Notes under the pieces: model-generated | Told to the model about the DNA's origin: nothing | Seen by the model: the letters and a program-made list of their open reading frames with translations, nothing else | The model's database searches: none | Part shown: positions 49,673-58,744 of the stretch, piece after piece | Layout: each line of letters opens with the position of its first letter | Numbering within the stretch: position 1 is the first letter of the stretch | Position numbers and translations under genes: made by a program | Source: Bacillus sp. BHET2 | Lineage (GTDB): Bacteria > Bacillota > Bacilli > Bacillales > Bacillaceae_B | Reading direction: 5' to 3' | Length of the DNA: 64,000 nucleotides | NCBI RefSeq assembly: GCF_005938125.1 | Contig: NZ_VCQN01000002.1 | Coordinates: 434,001 to 498,000 of the forward strand

Positions 49673-50473
49673 ATGAACAACCGCCGAAATATTTATTTCT
49701 ATGCTCTACACCAAGATGGGATCCAGGCAAAGCTCGATCACTTATACGAACTTGCCAAGCGTTATCAATTCAACATTGTTGATTCTCCTGAGACCGCCAA
49801 TATCATTGTCAGCATCGGAGGAGATGGCACGTTTCTTCAAGCCGTCCGTCAAACCGGATTCAGACAAGACTGCTTATATGCAGGTGTTTCAACAGGTGGT
49901 ACGTTAAGTATGTATTGTGACTTCCATATCGACGACACGTCCAAGATGATCGAAGCCATGACAACGGAGCAAATCGAGGTCCGCAAATATCCGACCATCG
50001 AAATCACCGTCGACAATCAAACGTCCTTCCATTGCCTGAATGAATTCAGCATCCGCTCAGGCATTATCAAAACCTTCGTCATGGATGTCTTTATCGATGA
50101 TAATCATTTCGAAACGTTCAGAGGGGATGGCATGATCTTCGCAACCCCGACTGGAAGTACCGCTTATAATAAATCGGTCAACGGAGCCGTCGTCGACCCG
50201 ATGCTTCCTTGTATCCAGGTGAGTGAGATGGCTTCCTTGAATAATAACCGCTATCGTACCCTCGGGTCCTCCTTCATTCTGAGTGACAAACGCCGATTGG
50301 TGCTGAAGATCGTTCAGGACGGAAATGATTATCCGGCGATGGGAATGGACAATGAAGCACTAAGTATCCAACACGTCGAGAAAATCGAAGCGAAACTGAG
50401 TGATAAGGTCATCAAGACAGTTAAATTAAAAGATAATTCGTTCTGGGAAAAAGTGAAGCGTTCGTTCTTGTAA
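49673..50473 (+). CDS. ytdI: NAD kinase (PpnKB/YtdI type)
   Basis: This 266-residue kinase phosphorylates NAD to NADP. The GGDGT motif is present (VSIGGDGTFLQA), as are the substrate loop CLNEFSIRSG and TPTGSTAYNKSVNGAVVDP. Bacillus has two NAD kinases; the length and place next to sppA fit YtdI (PpnKB/NadF). The ATG at 49673 is chosen because GGGAGGT lies 7-8 bp upstream; 15 further in-frame codons have no ribosome binding site. Array 5 lies 35 bp after the stop. Confidence 0.94.
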   Translation: MNNRRNIYFYALHQDGIQAKLDHLYELAKRYQFNIVDSPETANIIVSIGGDGTFLQAVRQTGFRQDCLYAGVSTGGTLSMYCDFHIDDTSKMIEAMTTEQIEVRKYPTIEITVDNQTSFHCLNEFSIRSGIIKTFVMDVFIDDNHFETFRGDGMIFATPTGSTAYNKSVNGAVVDPMLPCIQVSEMASLNNNRYRTLGSSFILSDKRRLVLKIVQDGNDYPAMGMDNEALSIQHVEKIEAKLSDKVIKTVKLKDNSFWEKVKRSFL

Positions 50474-50507
50474 GTATTGAATGGGTCTATTTCTTGAATC
50501 ATCCTCT

Positions 50508-50633
50508 ATTGTGCCAAAACCAGGCTAGATTGGGCCACTTTTGACCATAATTGTGCCACTTTCAGGAAAAATCGGGCCACTTTTGACCATAATTGGGCCG
50601 CTTTCGCACTTTATTGGGCCAACTTGTGAACAA
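50508..50633 (+). repeat. Intergenic array 5: six units of exactly 21 bp, core ATTGGGCCA
   Basis: Units start at 50508, 50529, 50550, 50571, 50592 and 50613. Cores are ATTGTGCCA, ATTGGGCCA, ATTGTGCCA, ATCGGGCCA, ATTGGGCCG and ATTGGGCCA. Two units share the same variable part (CTTTTGACCATA). It lies between the convergent NAD kinase and rarD genes, about 35 bp from the rarD terminator. Confidence 0.9.
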
Positions 50634-50665
50634 GCGCAAGATCCATACCAATTGTCTATAACAGA

Positions 50666-50695
50666 AAAACGCTCCAGGAATCCCTGGAGCGTTTT
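50666..50695 (-). terminator. Terminator of rarD (bidirectional)
   Basis: AAAACGCTCCAGG pairs perfectly with CCTGGAGCGTTTT around AATC. Confidence 0.88.
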
Positions 50696-50703
50696 GTTAT
50701 TCA

Positions 50704-51624
50704 TCATGCCGACAATCTGGCTTCTCTTTTTCGCTTTCTTGCATATTGCACCCGTGATGCAGTAAAGATCGTCAATGCCACCCAGATGAACATGAACGAG
50801 ATGAGGTGGGTGAATGAGAAAGCTTCGTGATAGACCCATATCCCGAGTATTAAGGTGATGGTCGGGGCAATGTATTGCAGGAATCCGACCATGTATAACG
50901 GGATCATCTGCGCACCCCTTGAGAAAAACAATAGCGGAATGGCTGTTACTGCTCCTGCTCCCATAAGCAAGAGATCCGTCCCGACCGAAACATGGAAAAG
51001 AGAAAGGGTTCCCTCTTTGAACATGTAGCCCAGGTAGATGAGGGATAATGGCGCGATCGTCATCGTTTCAAGTGTAAGCCCGATGGATGATTCCACCTTG
51101 ATCATTTTTTTCGCTAATCCGTATAAGCCAAAGGAAAAGGCGAGGCCGATGGCAATCCAGGGGAATTCGCCATAGGAAATCGTTAATATCAGAACCCCGA
51201 CCGCCGCTAACCCAAAGGAAACAATTTGAGCTTTCGATAGGCTTTCCTTCAGTATGAAAACGCCTAATAGCACGCTGACGAGTGGATTAATATAGTAGCC
51301 AAGACTTGCTTCCACCATTTGATTCGTATTCACGGCCCAAATATAAATAAACCAGTTCGTACTGATTAACAAAGACGCAAGTAATAATGCAAATAACTGC
51401 TTCTTTTTGGTGAGAGATGTTTTCAAATAAGTATAAAAGTCCTTCCACCGTTTGCTGACGAACAAAAAAAGTAACATAAACCAAAAGGACCAAAAAATCC
51501 GGTTGGCAAGAATTTCATCTGCCGACACATGATTTAACCATTTCCAATAGATCGGGAGAATCCCCCAAAGAAAATAAGAAAAGGCTGTGTACAGGATTCC
51601 AGCTTGATCGGTTTGTTTCATCAA
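50704..51624 (-). CDS. rarD: RarD family EamA transporter
   Basis: This 306-residue protein has ten membrane helices. The RarD signature is present: FSYFLWGILPIYWKWLNHVS, then NRIFWSFWFMLLF and the ISTNWFIYIWAVNTNQMVEA segment with SLGYYINPLVSVLLG. It belongs to the DMT superfamily; RarD proteins have been linked to chloramphenicol sensitivity, but their substrate is unknown. It lies between the NAD kinase and ytcJ genes, a position not occupied by it in B. subtilis as I recall, so it may be an insertion relative to that order. GGGGTG precedes the ATG pair at 51624/51621. Confidence 0.9.
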   Translation of the reverse strand: MMKQTDQAGILYTAFSYFLWGILPIYWKWLNHVSADEILANRIFWSFWFMLLFLFVSKRWKDFYTYLKTSLTKKKQLFALLLASLLISTNWFIYIWAVNTNQMVEASLGYYINPLVSVLLGVFILKESLSKAQIVSFGLAAVGVLILTISYGEFPWIAIGLAFSFGLYGLAKKMIKVESSIGLTLETMTIAPLSLIYLGYMFKEGTLSLFHVSVGTDLLLMGAGAVTAIPLLFFSRGAQMIPLYMVGFLQYIAPTITLILGIWVYHEAFSFTHLISFMFIWVALTIFTASRVQYARKRKREARLSA

Positions 51625-51750
51625 AACACCCCCAAAACTATTTCTATTCCCGAAATAACTTCATTATATCGGGGAACTGTTTTGGGGGCAATGATTATTT
51701 GTTTTTCTTTTTAATCGGGTTGTTGCTGTCCGCTCCAATCATGGGTCATT

Positions 51751-53358
51751 CTATGCAGATTCATTTTTTTTATAAACGATGGTCTCGTCTACAATCGTCA
51801 TATCTACCACTTTGTTTAACAATTGATCGGCTGCCTCTTTGAAGGGATCTATCTCTAAAACGGTGAAGTCTGCACTGTAGCCTTCACGTATTTGCCCTCT
51901 GTTATTCTCATGATGGCAGGCAAATGCGCTTCCTTTGGTAAACAAAGAGATCGCTTCATACATAGTCAGCTTCTCTTCCGGTCGATACGCTGTTTTATTT
52001 GGATCCAGTGGGTTGGTCCGTGTAACGGCCGCATGGATGCCCCATAATGGGTTGATCGGCTCAATCGGGGCATCCGATCCGCCTGCACATGGGATCCCTT
52101 CTTCAAGAAGTGTTTTCCATGCATAGTTGTACTTCATGTTTTCATTTCCTAATCTCTCAAGCACCCACGGGAAATCAGACGCCACAAAGCGCGGTTGAAT
52201 ATCAAGAATGAGAGGCAGTCCTTTTATTCTCTCAATCAGCTCTTTTCGCAGAATTTGAGCATGAATGAGACGGTCACGTCGTCCATGGGGAGAAGGCTCT
52301 TTCGTGATGGCATCCAGGACATTTTCGAAAGCCTGATCCCCGATCGTATGAACGGCAATCGGTAATTCATACTTCCTTGCCTTCTTCACAAGTTCCTGAA
52401 GCCGTTTACTTGTGTGGATGCTGACTCCCTTTGTACTTGGATCATCGGCATACGGGTAGCTTAGCAGGGCTGTCCTTCCACCCAAGGCGCCATCAGCAAA
52501 GATTTTCATGGCACCAAATTCAATGAATTCATTTCCGCTCAAGAAATGATGACCATCTTCCTTCCAATCTTCAATCACTTCATGGTGGACGAGAAGGTGA
52601 GCTCTGAATTTCTTCTTGTCTTCGTTAATCGTTTTTCGGAAAGCATCATACGTTTTCTTGAAGTTCCCATAATAGCTCAAATCCTCCGTATGACCACCGA
52701 CCAGACCGTGCTCCCAGCAGCTTTCAATCCCTTTTGTCAGGGCTTCTACCAGATACTCGGATGAAATTCCAGGTAATGCATCAATCATGAGATCCTGCGC
52801 CTTATCCTTCAGTAAACCATTCAGCTCACCCTGATCCCCTCTCTCAATTAATCCACCTGCAGGGTTCGGGGTGCTTTCATCGATGTCTGCATGAGTTAAA
52901 GCGAGTGAATTGACGACCATGGCATGACGGCAAATACGTTTCAGAAGAACAGGATGATTCGGTACTACATTGTCGATTTCCTGCTTCGTTATAACCTCTG
53001 CATCACTCCACAGGTTTTCATTCCAGCCTTCTCCAATGACCCATTGACCTTCCTCGAGTCCTCCCGCTTTTTCACTGATCGCTTTTAACACTTCCTGCTT
53101 TGTATTCATAGAGGAAAGATCCAGCCTCATTAACGTTTCCCCGTGGCCAATCAAATGCATGTGACTATCAACAAAACCAGGAAACATCACTTTTTGCTGA
53201 AGATCCACCACCGATTCAATCGTCCATTGATCCGTCTTTTCCAATTCCTCGGATGAGCCTAATCCCTTGATGACCCCATTCTCCGTGAAGACTGCTTCAA
53301 CATGATGACCTTCGTTTTGCATTGTGTAGATGATTCCGTTTTTCCATAAAGTACCCAT
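51751..53358 (-). CDS. ytcJ: Amidohydrolase YtcJ (amidohydro_3 family)
   Basis: This 535-residue metal-dependent amidohydrolase of the YtcJ type has the first metal motif MFPGFVDSHMHLIGHGET, the middle KIFADGALGGRTALL, then PIAVHTIGDQAFENVLDAI and GGSDAPIEPINPLWG. It probably hydrolyses an amide or similar bond in the cytoplasm; the substrate is unknown. In B. subtilis it stands next to ytcI as here, with about 130 bp and a terminator between. The start is the ATG at 53358 after GAAAGGATAG. Confidence 0.92.
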   Translation of the reverse strand: MGTLWKNGIIYTMQNEGHHVEAVFTENGVIKGLGSSEELEKTDQWTIESVVDLQQKVMFPGFVDSHMHLIGHGETLMRLDLSSMNTKQEVLKAISEKAGGLEEGQWVIGEGWNENLWSDAEVITKQEIDNVVPNHPVLLKRICRHAMVVNSLALTHADIDESTPNPAGGLIERGDQGELNGLLKDKAQDLMIDALPGISSEYLVEALTKGIESCWEHGLVGGHTEDLSYYGNFKKTYDAFRKTINEDKKKFRAHLLVHHEVIEDWKEDGHHFLSGNEFIEFGAMKIFADGALGGRTALLSYPYADDPSTKGVSIHTSKRLQELVKKARKYELPIAVHTIGDQAFENVLDAITKEPSPHGRRDRLIHAQILRKELIERIKGLPLILDIQPRFVASDFPWVLERLGNENMKYNYAWKTLLEEGIPCAGGSDAPIEPINPLWGIHAAVTRTNPLDPNKTAYRPEEKLTMYEAISLFTKGSAFACHHENNRGQIREGYSADFTVLEIDPFKEAADQLLNKVVDMTIVDETIVYKKNESA

Positions 53359-53458
53359 GATGTCTATCCTTTCTTCATAAAAAGTCTGTTTTTCAAATGT
53401 ACCATATTATAGAAAGATTCTGAAAGAGAAAGGTGCAGGATACACCATAAAAAAAATA

Positions 53459-53477
53459 GAGAGCCTTTAAGGCTCCC
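53459..53477 (-). terminator. Terminator of ytcI
   Basis: GAGAGCC pairs with GGCTCCC around TTTAA (one mismatch); TATTTTTTTT follows on the minus strand. Confidence 0.7.
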
Positions 53478-53486
53478 TATCCCGGA

Positions 53487-55070
53487 TCAGTTTTTAATTG
53501 AGCTCAATTCTTTTTGTCTTAATTCAATTCTTCTGATCTTGCCGGAAGTGGTTTTCGGCAATTCATGAACGAATTCAATCTTACGTGGATATTTGTAAGG
53601 TGCTGTCAGGTCTTTCACATGTTGCTGAAGGGCAGGAATCAAGTCTGGATCCTGTTGATCTACGTCTTCCCGTAACACGACGAAGGCCTTCACGATCAGT
53701 CCTCTCACTTCATCCGGACTGCCGACAACAGCACATTCCTGAACGGAAGGATGTTTCACAAGGGCATCTTCGACTTCGAATGGTCCAATCGTATAGCCGG
53801 AGCTGATGATAATATCATCACCGCGTCCTTCAAACCAGAAGTAACCATCTTCATCCTTCTTCGCTTTATCTCCCGTAATGTAATAATCTCCTCTAAATTG
53901 CATGGCAGTCCGTTCAGGATCTTTATAATAACTTTTGAATAAGGCAGGCGTTTCAACATGAACCGCGATGTCTCCCACTTCCCCGACCTCACATGGATAT
54001 CCTTCCTCATTGATGATATCGACTCTGTTTCCTGGAGTCGGTTTCCCCATTGAACCTGGCTTCAGTTCCATGCCCTTCATTATTCCTACAAGGAGGGTAT
54101 TTTCCGTTTGCCCGTAACCATCACGGACTTCGATTCCGAAGTGTCTCTTGAAAGCATCGATGACTTCTCTGTTCAAAGGCTCACCAGCCGAAACGGCACT
54201 ATGTAATTGACCCAGTTTATAAGACCCCAGATTATCGACCTTTGCCATCAATCTGTATTCTGTCGGTGTACAGCAAAGAACGTTCACCCCATGATCTTCA
54301 AGCATTTGAAGATATGTATTCGGATCGAATTTCCCTTGATACACAAGACCTGTAGCTCCAGATCCCAATACCGATAAGAACGGACTCCAAATCCATTTTT
54401 GCCAGCCTGGACCTGCCGTTGCCCATACTGTGTCACCTTCTTCAATGCATAACCACTCACGGGCAGCTGTTTTCAAATGTGCGTATGCCCAGCCGTGGGT
54501 ATGAACGACCCCTTTGGGATTCCCAGTAGTACCTGACGTATACGAAAGAAACGCCATATCGTCTCTCTTTGTTTCAGCGAAAGCCAGTTCTTCAGATGCT
54601 GTTTTCATCTCTTCTTCGAGAGCAATCCATCCATCCTGCTTTTCTCCGACTACGAATTTTTCGAGATTCTCCATTCCCCTTACCTCTTCAAATTGTTCAA
54701 CGAATGGAGAGTAGGCGATGATTCCTTTTACATCTCCATGGTCAATTCTGTATTCAAGGTCCTTAGGACGCAGCATTTCAGAACTTGGAATAACAACGAG
54801 TCCAGACTTTAGAGCCGCAAGATACACAGCATAGGCTTCGATTAATCGAGGAACCATGACAAGCATGACGTCCCCTTTTTCAAGGCCTCTGCTAGAGAAA
54901 ACGTTTCCAATTTTATTTACATCTTTCAATAATTGTGAGTATGTAATTTCTTCCTTCAATCCCTCTTCATTTTCCCACTTGATCGCAAGCTTCTGTTCAT
55001 CACTTGCAAACCTCTCTACCTCTTCCACCAAATTGTACATCTCCGGCGCGATTAGTTCTTCCCTCTTCAT
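53487..55070 (-). CDS. ytcI: Acyl-CoA synthetase YtcI (MbcS-type)
   Basis: This 527-residue AMP-forming acyl-CoA synthetase has motif A3 FLSYTSGTTGNPKGVVHTHG, A5 DGYGQTENTLLVG, the hinge FEGRGDDIIISSGYTIGPFE and the catalytic Lys in PKTTSGKIRRIELRQ. B. subtilis YtcI (AcsA-like) and relatives act on short and branched-chain fatty acids (MbcS, methylbutyryl-CoA synthetase), so it may feed branched acyl-CoA primers to fatty acid synthesis. The start ATG has AGGGGGA upstream. Confidence 0.92.
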   Translation of the reverse strand: MKREELIAPEMYNLVEEVERFASDEQKLAIKWENEEGLKEEITYSQLLKDVNKIGNVFSSRGLEKGDVMLVMVPRLIEAYAVYLAALKSGLVVIPSSEMLRPKDLEYRIDHGDVKGIIAYSPFVEQFEEVRGMENLEKFVVGEKQDGWIALEEEMKTASEELAFAETKRDDMAFLSYTSGTTGNPKGVVHTHGWAYAHLKTAAREWLCIEEGDTVWATAGPGWQKWIWSPFLSVLGSGATGLVYQGKFDPNTYLQMLEDHGVNVLCCTPTEYRLMAKVDNLGSYKLGQLHSAVSAGEPLNREVIDAFKRHFGIEVRDGYGQTENTLLVGIMKGMELKPGSMGKPTPGNRVDIINEEGYPCEVGEVGDIAVHVETPALFKSYYKDPERTAMQFRGDYYITGDKAKKDEDGYFWFEGRGDDIIISSGYTIGPFEVEDALVKHPSVQECAVVGSPDEVRGLIVKAFVVLREDVDQQDPDLIPALQQHVKDLTAPYKYPRKIEFVHELPKTTSGKIRRIELRQKELSSIKN

Positions 55071-55210
55071 TATGACTCCCCCTTGTTTGTCGATTCTTTT
55101 CTATTATACAAAATAATTCAAATTTTTTAAATTATTCGATAGTAAAAAGGGGGATTTTATTTTAGAAAAGATGTTTTCTATAGCTCTCAACTGTAAAAAA
55201 ACACAAGAAA

Positions 55211-55234
55211 AAGGAGCGAGGAAACTCGCTCCTT
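55211..55234 (-). terminator. Terminator of sspA
   Basis: AAGGAGCGAG pairs perfectly with CTCGCTCCTT; TTTTTCTT follows on the minus strand. Confidence 0.9.
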
Positions 55235-55252
55235 TGTAGCCATTGTATTTAA

Positions 55253-55456
55253 TTATTTTGAATATCCGCCACCGATTTGTTGTTCAGCCATTTGGACTAA
55301 ACGTTTAGTGATTTCACCACCTACAGAACCGTTAGCACGTGCTGTTGCATCTGCACCAAGTTGAACTCCGAATTCTGAAGCGATTTCGTATTTCATTTGG
55401 TCGATTGCTTGTTGAGCTCCTGGAGCTACTAATTGATTTGAACTTGTGTTTGCCAT
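55253..55456 (-). CDS. sspA: Small acid-soluble spore protein, alpha/beta type
   Basis: This 67-residue alpha/beta-type SASP saturates forespore DNA and protects it from UV and heat. Family marks are complete: [20 protein letters not shown], the GPR protease site FGVQLGAD (EIASEFGV in place of the usual EIA-EFGV, with cleavage after Glu) and [26 protein letters not shown] lies 7-8 bp before the ATG, the strong site usual for ssp genes. It should be transcribed by sigma G in the forespore. Single gene with its own terminator. Confidence 0.97.
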   Translation of the reverse strand: MANTSSNQLVAPGAQQAIDQMKYEIASEFGVQLGADATARANGSVGGEITKRLVQMAEQQIGGGYSK

Positions 55457-55541
55457 GTGTTTTCACCTCCTTGTGAGTATAGATTGTGTAAAAACACATG
55501 GCTTCATACAAAAAAAATCGTTGGTAAATAATCCTATTTTT

Positions 55542-56753
55542 TTAAAGCAGTCCGTCGAAGTTATTCTCTTCATCAGAGCCTGTTGATCCATCAATCGTAA
55601 TGGTTTCCGTTTCATTCACTGCCTCATTCAACAGGACATCGAAATCAACAAAGCTTTCATAGTATTCCACTTTCTCTCTTTTAGGTCTCGTTTTAGGTGC
55701 TGGTGGTGTGAAGATTGTACAGCAATCCTCATACGGGAGAATGGAAATATCATGAGTGTCGATCTTCTGGGCAATATCAATAATCTCAAGCTTGTCCATG
55801 GCGATAAGTGGTCTTAATACAGGCGTATTCGTGACAGCGTTGATCGCCTGCATGCTTTCAAGGGTCTGACTTGCCACTTGTCCTAGACTTTCTCCTGTCA
55901 CCAGCGCCAATCCCTCATTCTTTTCACGGATCGCATCTGCTATACGGAGCATCATTCGTCTTGTTGAAGTCATCGTATAGTTTTCAGGGACCTGATCTTG
56001 GATCGTCTGCTGGACCTTTGTAAACGGTACGATATGCACTTTCACTTTCCCGCTGAAGGCAGAAAGCTTCTTCGAAAGATCAATAACCTTTTGCTTTGCA
56101 CGTTCACTCGTAAATGGTGGGCTATGGAAATGGATCGCTTCGATTTCCACTCCTCTCTTCATGGTGAGATAACCGGCAACCGGACTATCGATCCCGCCTG
56201 ATAGCATCAGCATCGCTTTTCCACTCGCACCTACAGGCATACCCGTGGAACCTTGATAAATTTCAGAAGAGAGATATACTCCTTCTTTTCTAACTTCTAC
56301 ATTCAGGTTAATATCCGGCTTCTTCACATCCACTTTTAACCCGTCCATGTTTTGAAGGATGTATGATCCTACCTCGTAATTCAATTCATTTGTATCCATT
56401 GAAAACTTTTTATCCGCTCTTCGTGCAGATACCTTAAAGGTTTTCCCCGGTGTAAAACTCTTTTCGACGAGAGACAATCCCGCCTTGCAGATTTCTTCAA
56501 TATTCTGAGCCACTTTCACGACGGGACTGAACGATTGGATACCGAAGATTTTCTCCAATCTTGGAATGATGTCTTCCCCGTTTTCTTCGCCTAATTGGAT
56601 ATGGAGGCGGTCACGGCTTGCTGAAACGGTAATCGTCGGAAAATCTTTTAACGCTTCCAATATATTTTCTCTTAACTTGGCCGTGAACATCTTGCGGTTT
56701 CTTCCTTTAGTCGATATTTCACCGTATCTTACTAGTATGCGATTATATTTCAT
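55542..56753 (-). CDS. thiI: tRNA 4-thiouridine synthetase ThiI
   Basis: This 403-residue enzyme has the N-terminal ferredoxin-like and THUMP domains (about 1-165) and the PP-loop sulfur transferase domain (MLSGGIDSPVAGYLTMKRG). It ends without the rhodanese domain, as usual in Bacillus, where the partner cysteine desulfurase supplies sulfur directly. It makes s4U8 in tRNA and takes part in thiazole synthesis. The CCTIFTPPAPKTRPKREKVE region supplies Cys residues. It overlaps the desulfurase gene by 4 bp. Confidence 0.96.
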   Translation of the reverse strand: MKYNRILVRYGEISTKGRNRKMFTAKLRENILEALKDFPTITVSASRDRLHIQLGEENGEDIIPRLEKIFGIQSFSPVVKVAQNIEEICKAGLSLVEKSFTPGKTFKVSARRADKKFSMDTNELNYEVGSYILQNMDGLKVDVKKPDINLNVEVRKEGVYLSSEIYQGSTGMPVGASGKAMLMLSGGIDSPVAGYLTMKRGVEIEAIHFHSPPFTSERAKQKVIDLSKKLSAFSGKVKVHIVPFTKVQQTIQDQVPENYTMTSTRRMMLRIADAIREKNEGLALVTGESLGQVASQTLESMQAINAVTNTPVLRPLIAMDKLEIIDIAQKIDTHDISILPYEDCCTIFTPPAPKTRPKREKVEYYESFVDFDVLLNEAVNETETITIDGSTGSDEENNFDGLL

Positions 56754-57901
56754 CGTGATCTCCTCATTGTGTGTTGTAATAAATCTATTTCACTTTTCAA
56801 TACCTGTATAAATTGCCTGCACTCTTCCATTGTATTATGGAAAGACAAGCTTATTCGAATCGAACTATTGGCCAGGTCCTCAGAAACACCCATAGAAAGA
56901 AGAGTTCGGCTTGGCTTATTTTGTTTAGAAGAACAAGCGCTGGTTGTCGACACAAACACCTCTCGGCGGTCTAATGCATGGACAAGCACTTCTCCTTTAA
57001 AGTTCTGTATGGAGAAGTTAAGGATATGCGGAGCCTGATGAACAGGTGGTGTATGAACCGTAACCCCTTCAATTCTTTCCAACTCTCTCCTTAGAAATTG
57101 CTGGTTTTCTTCCATTATAGCCAACTTCTGTCCACTTTCTGCCAGATGCATTCTCATTGCTTTCGCAAATGATACGATTCCACCAGTGTTTTCCGTGCCG
57201 CTTCTAAGATTTCCTTCTTGCTCCCCGCCTGAAAGAATAGGCGAAAGTTCAAGTCCGTCCCTCACAAACAACATTCCCGTTCCTTTTATGCCATGAATTT
57301 TATGAGCAGATATGCTGCATAAATCGATAAGCTTTTCGTCGAGAATAAGAGGGACCTTCCCAATAGCCTGAACCGCATCCACATGGAAAAGAATTCTCGG
57401 ATAGTCTTTCAGGATCAGTCCCATCTCCCTAATGGGTTGGATGCTCCCTATCTCGTTGTTAACCTGCATGACTGACACAAGGATGGTATCGTCCTGAATG
57501 GCAGCTTTCAGATCTTGTGGTCTTACCCTGCCTTGATCATCCGCATCTAGATACGTGACGGAATATCCGAGAGTCTCTAATTGTTTAACGGCGTTGATGA
57601 CAGAAGGATGCTCAATATTCGTCGTAATCATATGTTTCCCTCTGTGACCATATTGCAAGGCAGTTCCTTTTATCGCGAGATTATTTGATTCTGTTCCACC
57701 AGAGGTAAAGAATACCTCTTTCTTCTTTATACCTAATAAGGAGGCTACTTGCTCCCTGGATTGTTGAATCAACTTCTCGACCTGCCCACCAAATGAATGG
57801 ATGGAAGATGGATTGGCATAGTAGCTTTCATTTACTTTAAGAAATGTATCCAGTACTTCCTTGTAAGGCTTAGTAGTTGCACTATTATCTAAATAGATCA
57901 A
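56750..57901 (-). CDS. nifZ: Cysteine desulfurase NifZ/IscS-type, partner of ThiI
   Basis: This 383-residue PLP enzyme has the N-terminal YLDNSATTKPYKEVLDTFLK, the PLP-binding Lys in SISAHKIHGIKGTG and the reactive Cys in STTSACSSKQNKPS. It removes sulfur from cysteine and hands it to ThiI for 4-thiouridine synthesis; the NifZ-ThiI pair in B. subtilis has the same arrangement. The start ATG has AGAAGGTG upstream. Translation is coupled to thiI. Confidence 0.95.
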   Translation of the reverse strand: MIYLDNSATTKPYKEVLDTFLKVNESYYANPSSIHSFGGQVEKLIQQSREQVASLLGIKKKEVFFTSGGTESNNLAIKGTALQYGHRGKHMITTNIEHPSVINAVKQLETLGYSVTYLDADDQGRVRPQDLKAAIQDDTILVSVMQVNNEIGSIQPIREMGLILKDYPRILFHVDAVQAIGKVPLILDEKLIDLCSISAHKIHGIKGTGMLFVRDGLELSPILSGGEQEGNLRSGTENTGGIVSFAKAMRMHLAESGQKLAIMEENQQFLRRELERIEGVTVHTPPVHQAPHILNFSIQNFKGEVLVHALDRREVFVSTTSACSSKQNKPSRTLLSMGVSEDLANSSIRISLSFHNTMEECRQFIQVLKSEIDLLQHTMRRSR

Positions 57902-58051
57902 GATCTACACCTTCTTTTCATGACCTTTAGGAATCCTATTACCTATTTATTCAATCATTAATCTTACCATAAATCTTTCCTTTCCCAAATGATATTCATG
58001 TAAGTCGAAGAATTAATTATTGTAGAAACACAATTTTAAATGTTTTTTATA

Positions 58052-58550
58052 AGGCTGTTTTCGTAACCTTTGTTGCTATTGAAGGTAGCGAGTGCTATTT
58101 GATTTCCGCTGCAGGTGCTCGCTTTCCGCGGGGCGTGAGTTGAGCCTCCTCGGGCTTTGCCCTGCGGGGTCTCAACTTTCCCGCTATTCCCGTCGGAGTC
58201 GAGCACCTTCCGCTACAATCAACTTACTAAGTATGAGGACTAACCTACTGCCATACACGTCTAAAAAACATCATTTTATCAACCTATACAGTGGTCAATT
58301 TTACCTGGAATAGTAAGATACTAGTTCATTCGTTTTTTTCACTAGTAAGCTCTGTCACGATATCTCATTTAGATGGTGAGGGGAACGGCGTAGACTCCTG
58401 CGGAAAAACGGGCGTGCCGAGACCCCGGAAGCGTGAGCTGAGGAGGCTTGGCCGTTCGTCCGCCGGAAAGCGAAGCCGTTCCCCTCACCATCTATCGCAC
58501 TCACTCATAGACAGAGCCTTGGCAGCTCTATTCTAGAAAACAACAATCTT
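58052..58550 (+). repeat. Composite palindromic repeat, copy 1 (elements A1 and B1)
   Basis: About 490 bp, nearly identical to 63093-63593. Element A (58100-58225) has arms around TTTCCGCTGCAGGTGCTCGC and GAGCACCTTCCGCTACAATC with an inner GTTGAGCCTCCTCGGGCTT hairpin. Element B (58371-58493, 123 bp) has perfect 18-bp ends AGATGGTGAGGGGAACGG and their complement. G+C is much higher than in neighbouring intergenic DNA. No protein-like frame is present. Confidence 0.92.
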
Positions 58551-58715
58551 TTATAAAAACTTTCATTTTCCAAAATTAATCATTGAAAAATGACAGAATT
58601 TTTGCGAGAATCTATAAGGAAATAGTAACCAAAGTTATTTAAATATACTAAATTGTTAGACTATTTAGTATTTCGACATTTTTCAACAATCTTATGATAA
58701 GATGATTTCTGCTTA

Positions 58716-58729
58716 TGATAACGATTACA
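58716..58729 (+). promoter_or_regulatory. Possible cre-like site upstream of braB
   Basis: TGATAACGATTACA fits part of the cre consensus TGNNANCGNWNNCA and lies just before the GGAGGGG ribosome binding site of braB, a position where CcpA would block. I see no T-box in the leader. Confidence 0.3.
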
Positions 58730-58744
58730 AACGGAGGGGTATCT

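Noticed and set aside
16862-50633. CRISPR interpretation of the five periodic arrays
   Set aside because: The constant part is only about 10 bases and the variable part about 10, far below CRISPR repeat and spacer sizes; there is no shared repeat between loci and no cas gene.
58092-58536. Open frames inside the palindromic repeats near 58.1-58.5, 62.1 and 63.1 kb
   Set aside because: They only reflect the G+C-rich palindrome arms; the frames differ between copies.
58551-58744. T-box leader upstream of braB
   Set aside because: I looked for the T-box antiterminator GGTGGNACCGCG word and a specifier loop and found neither.
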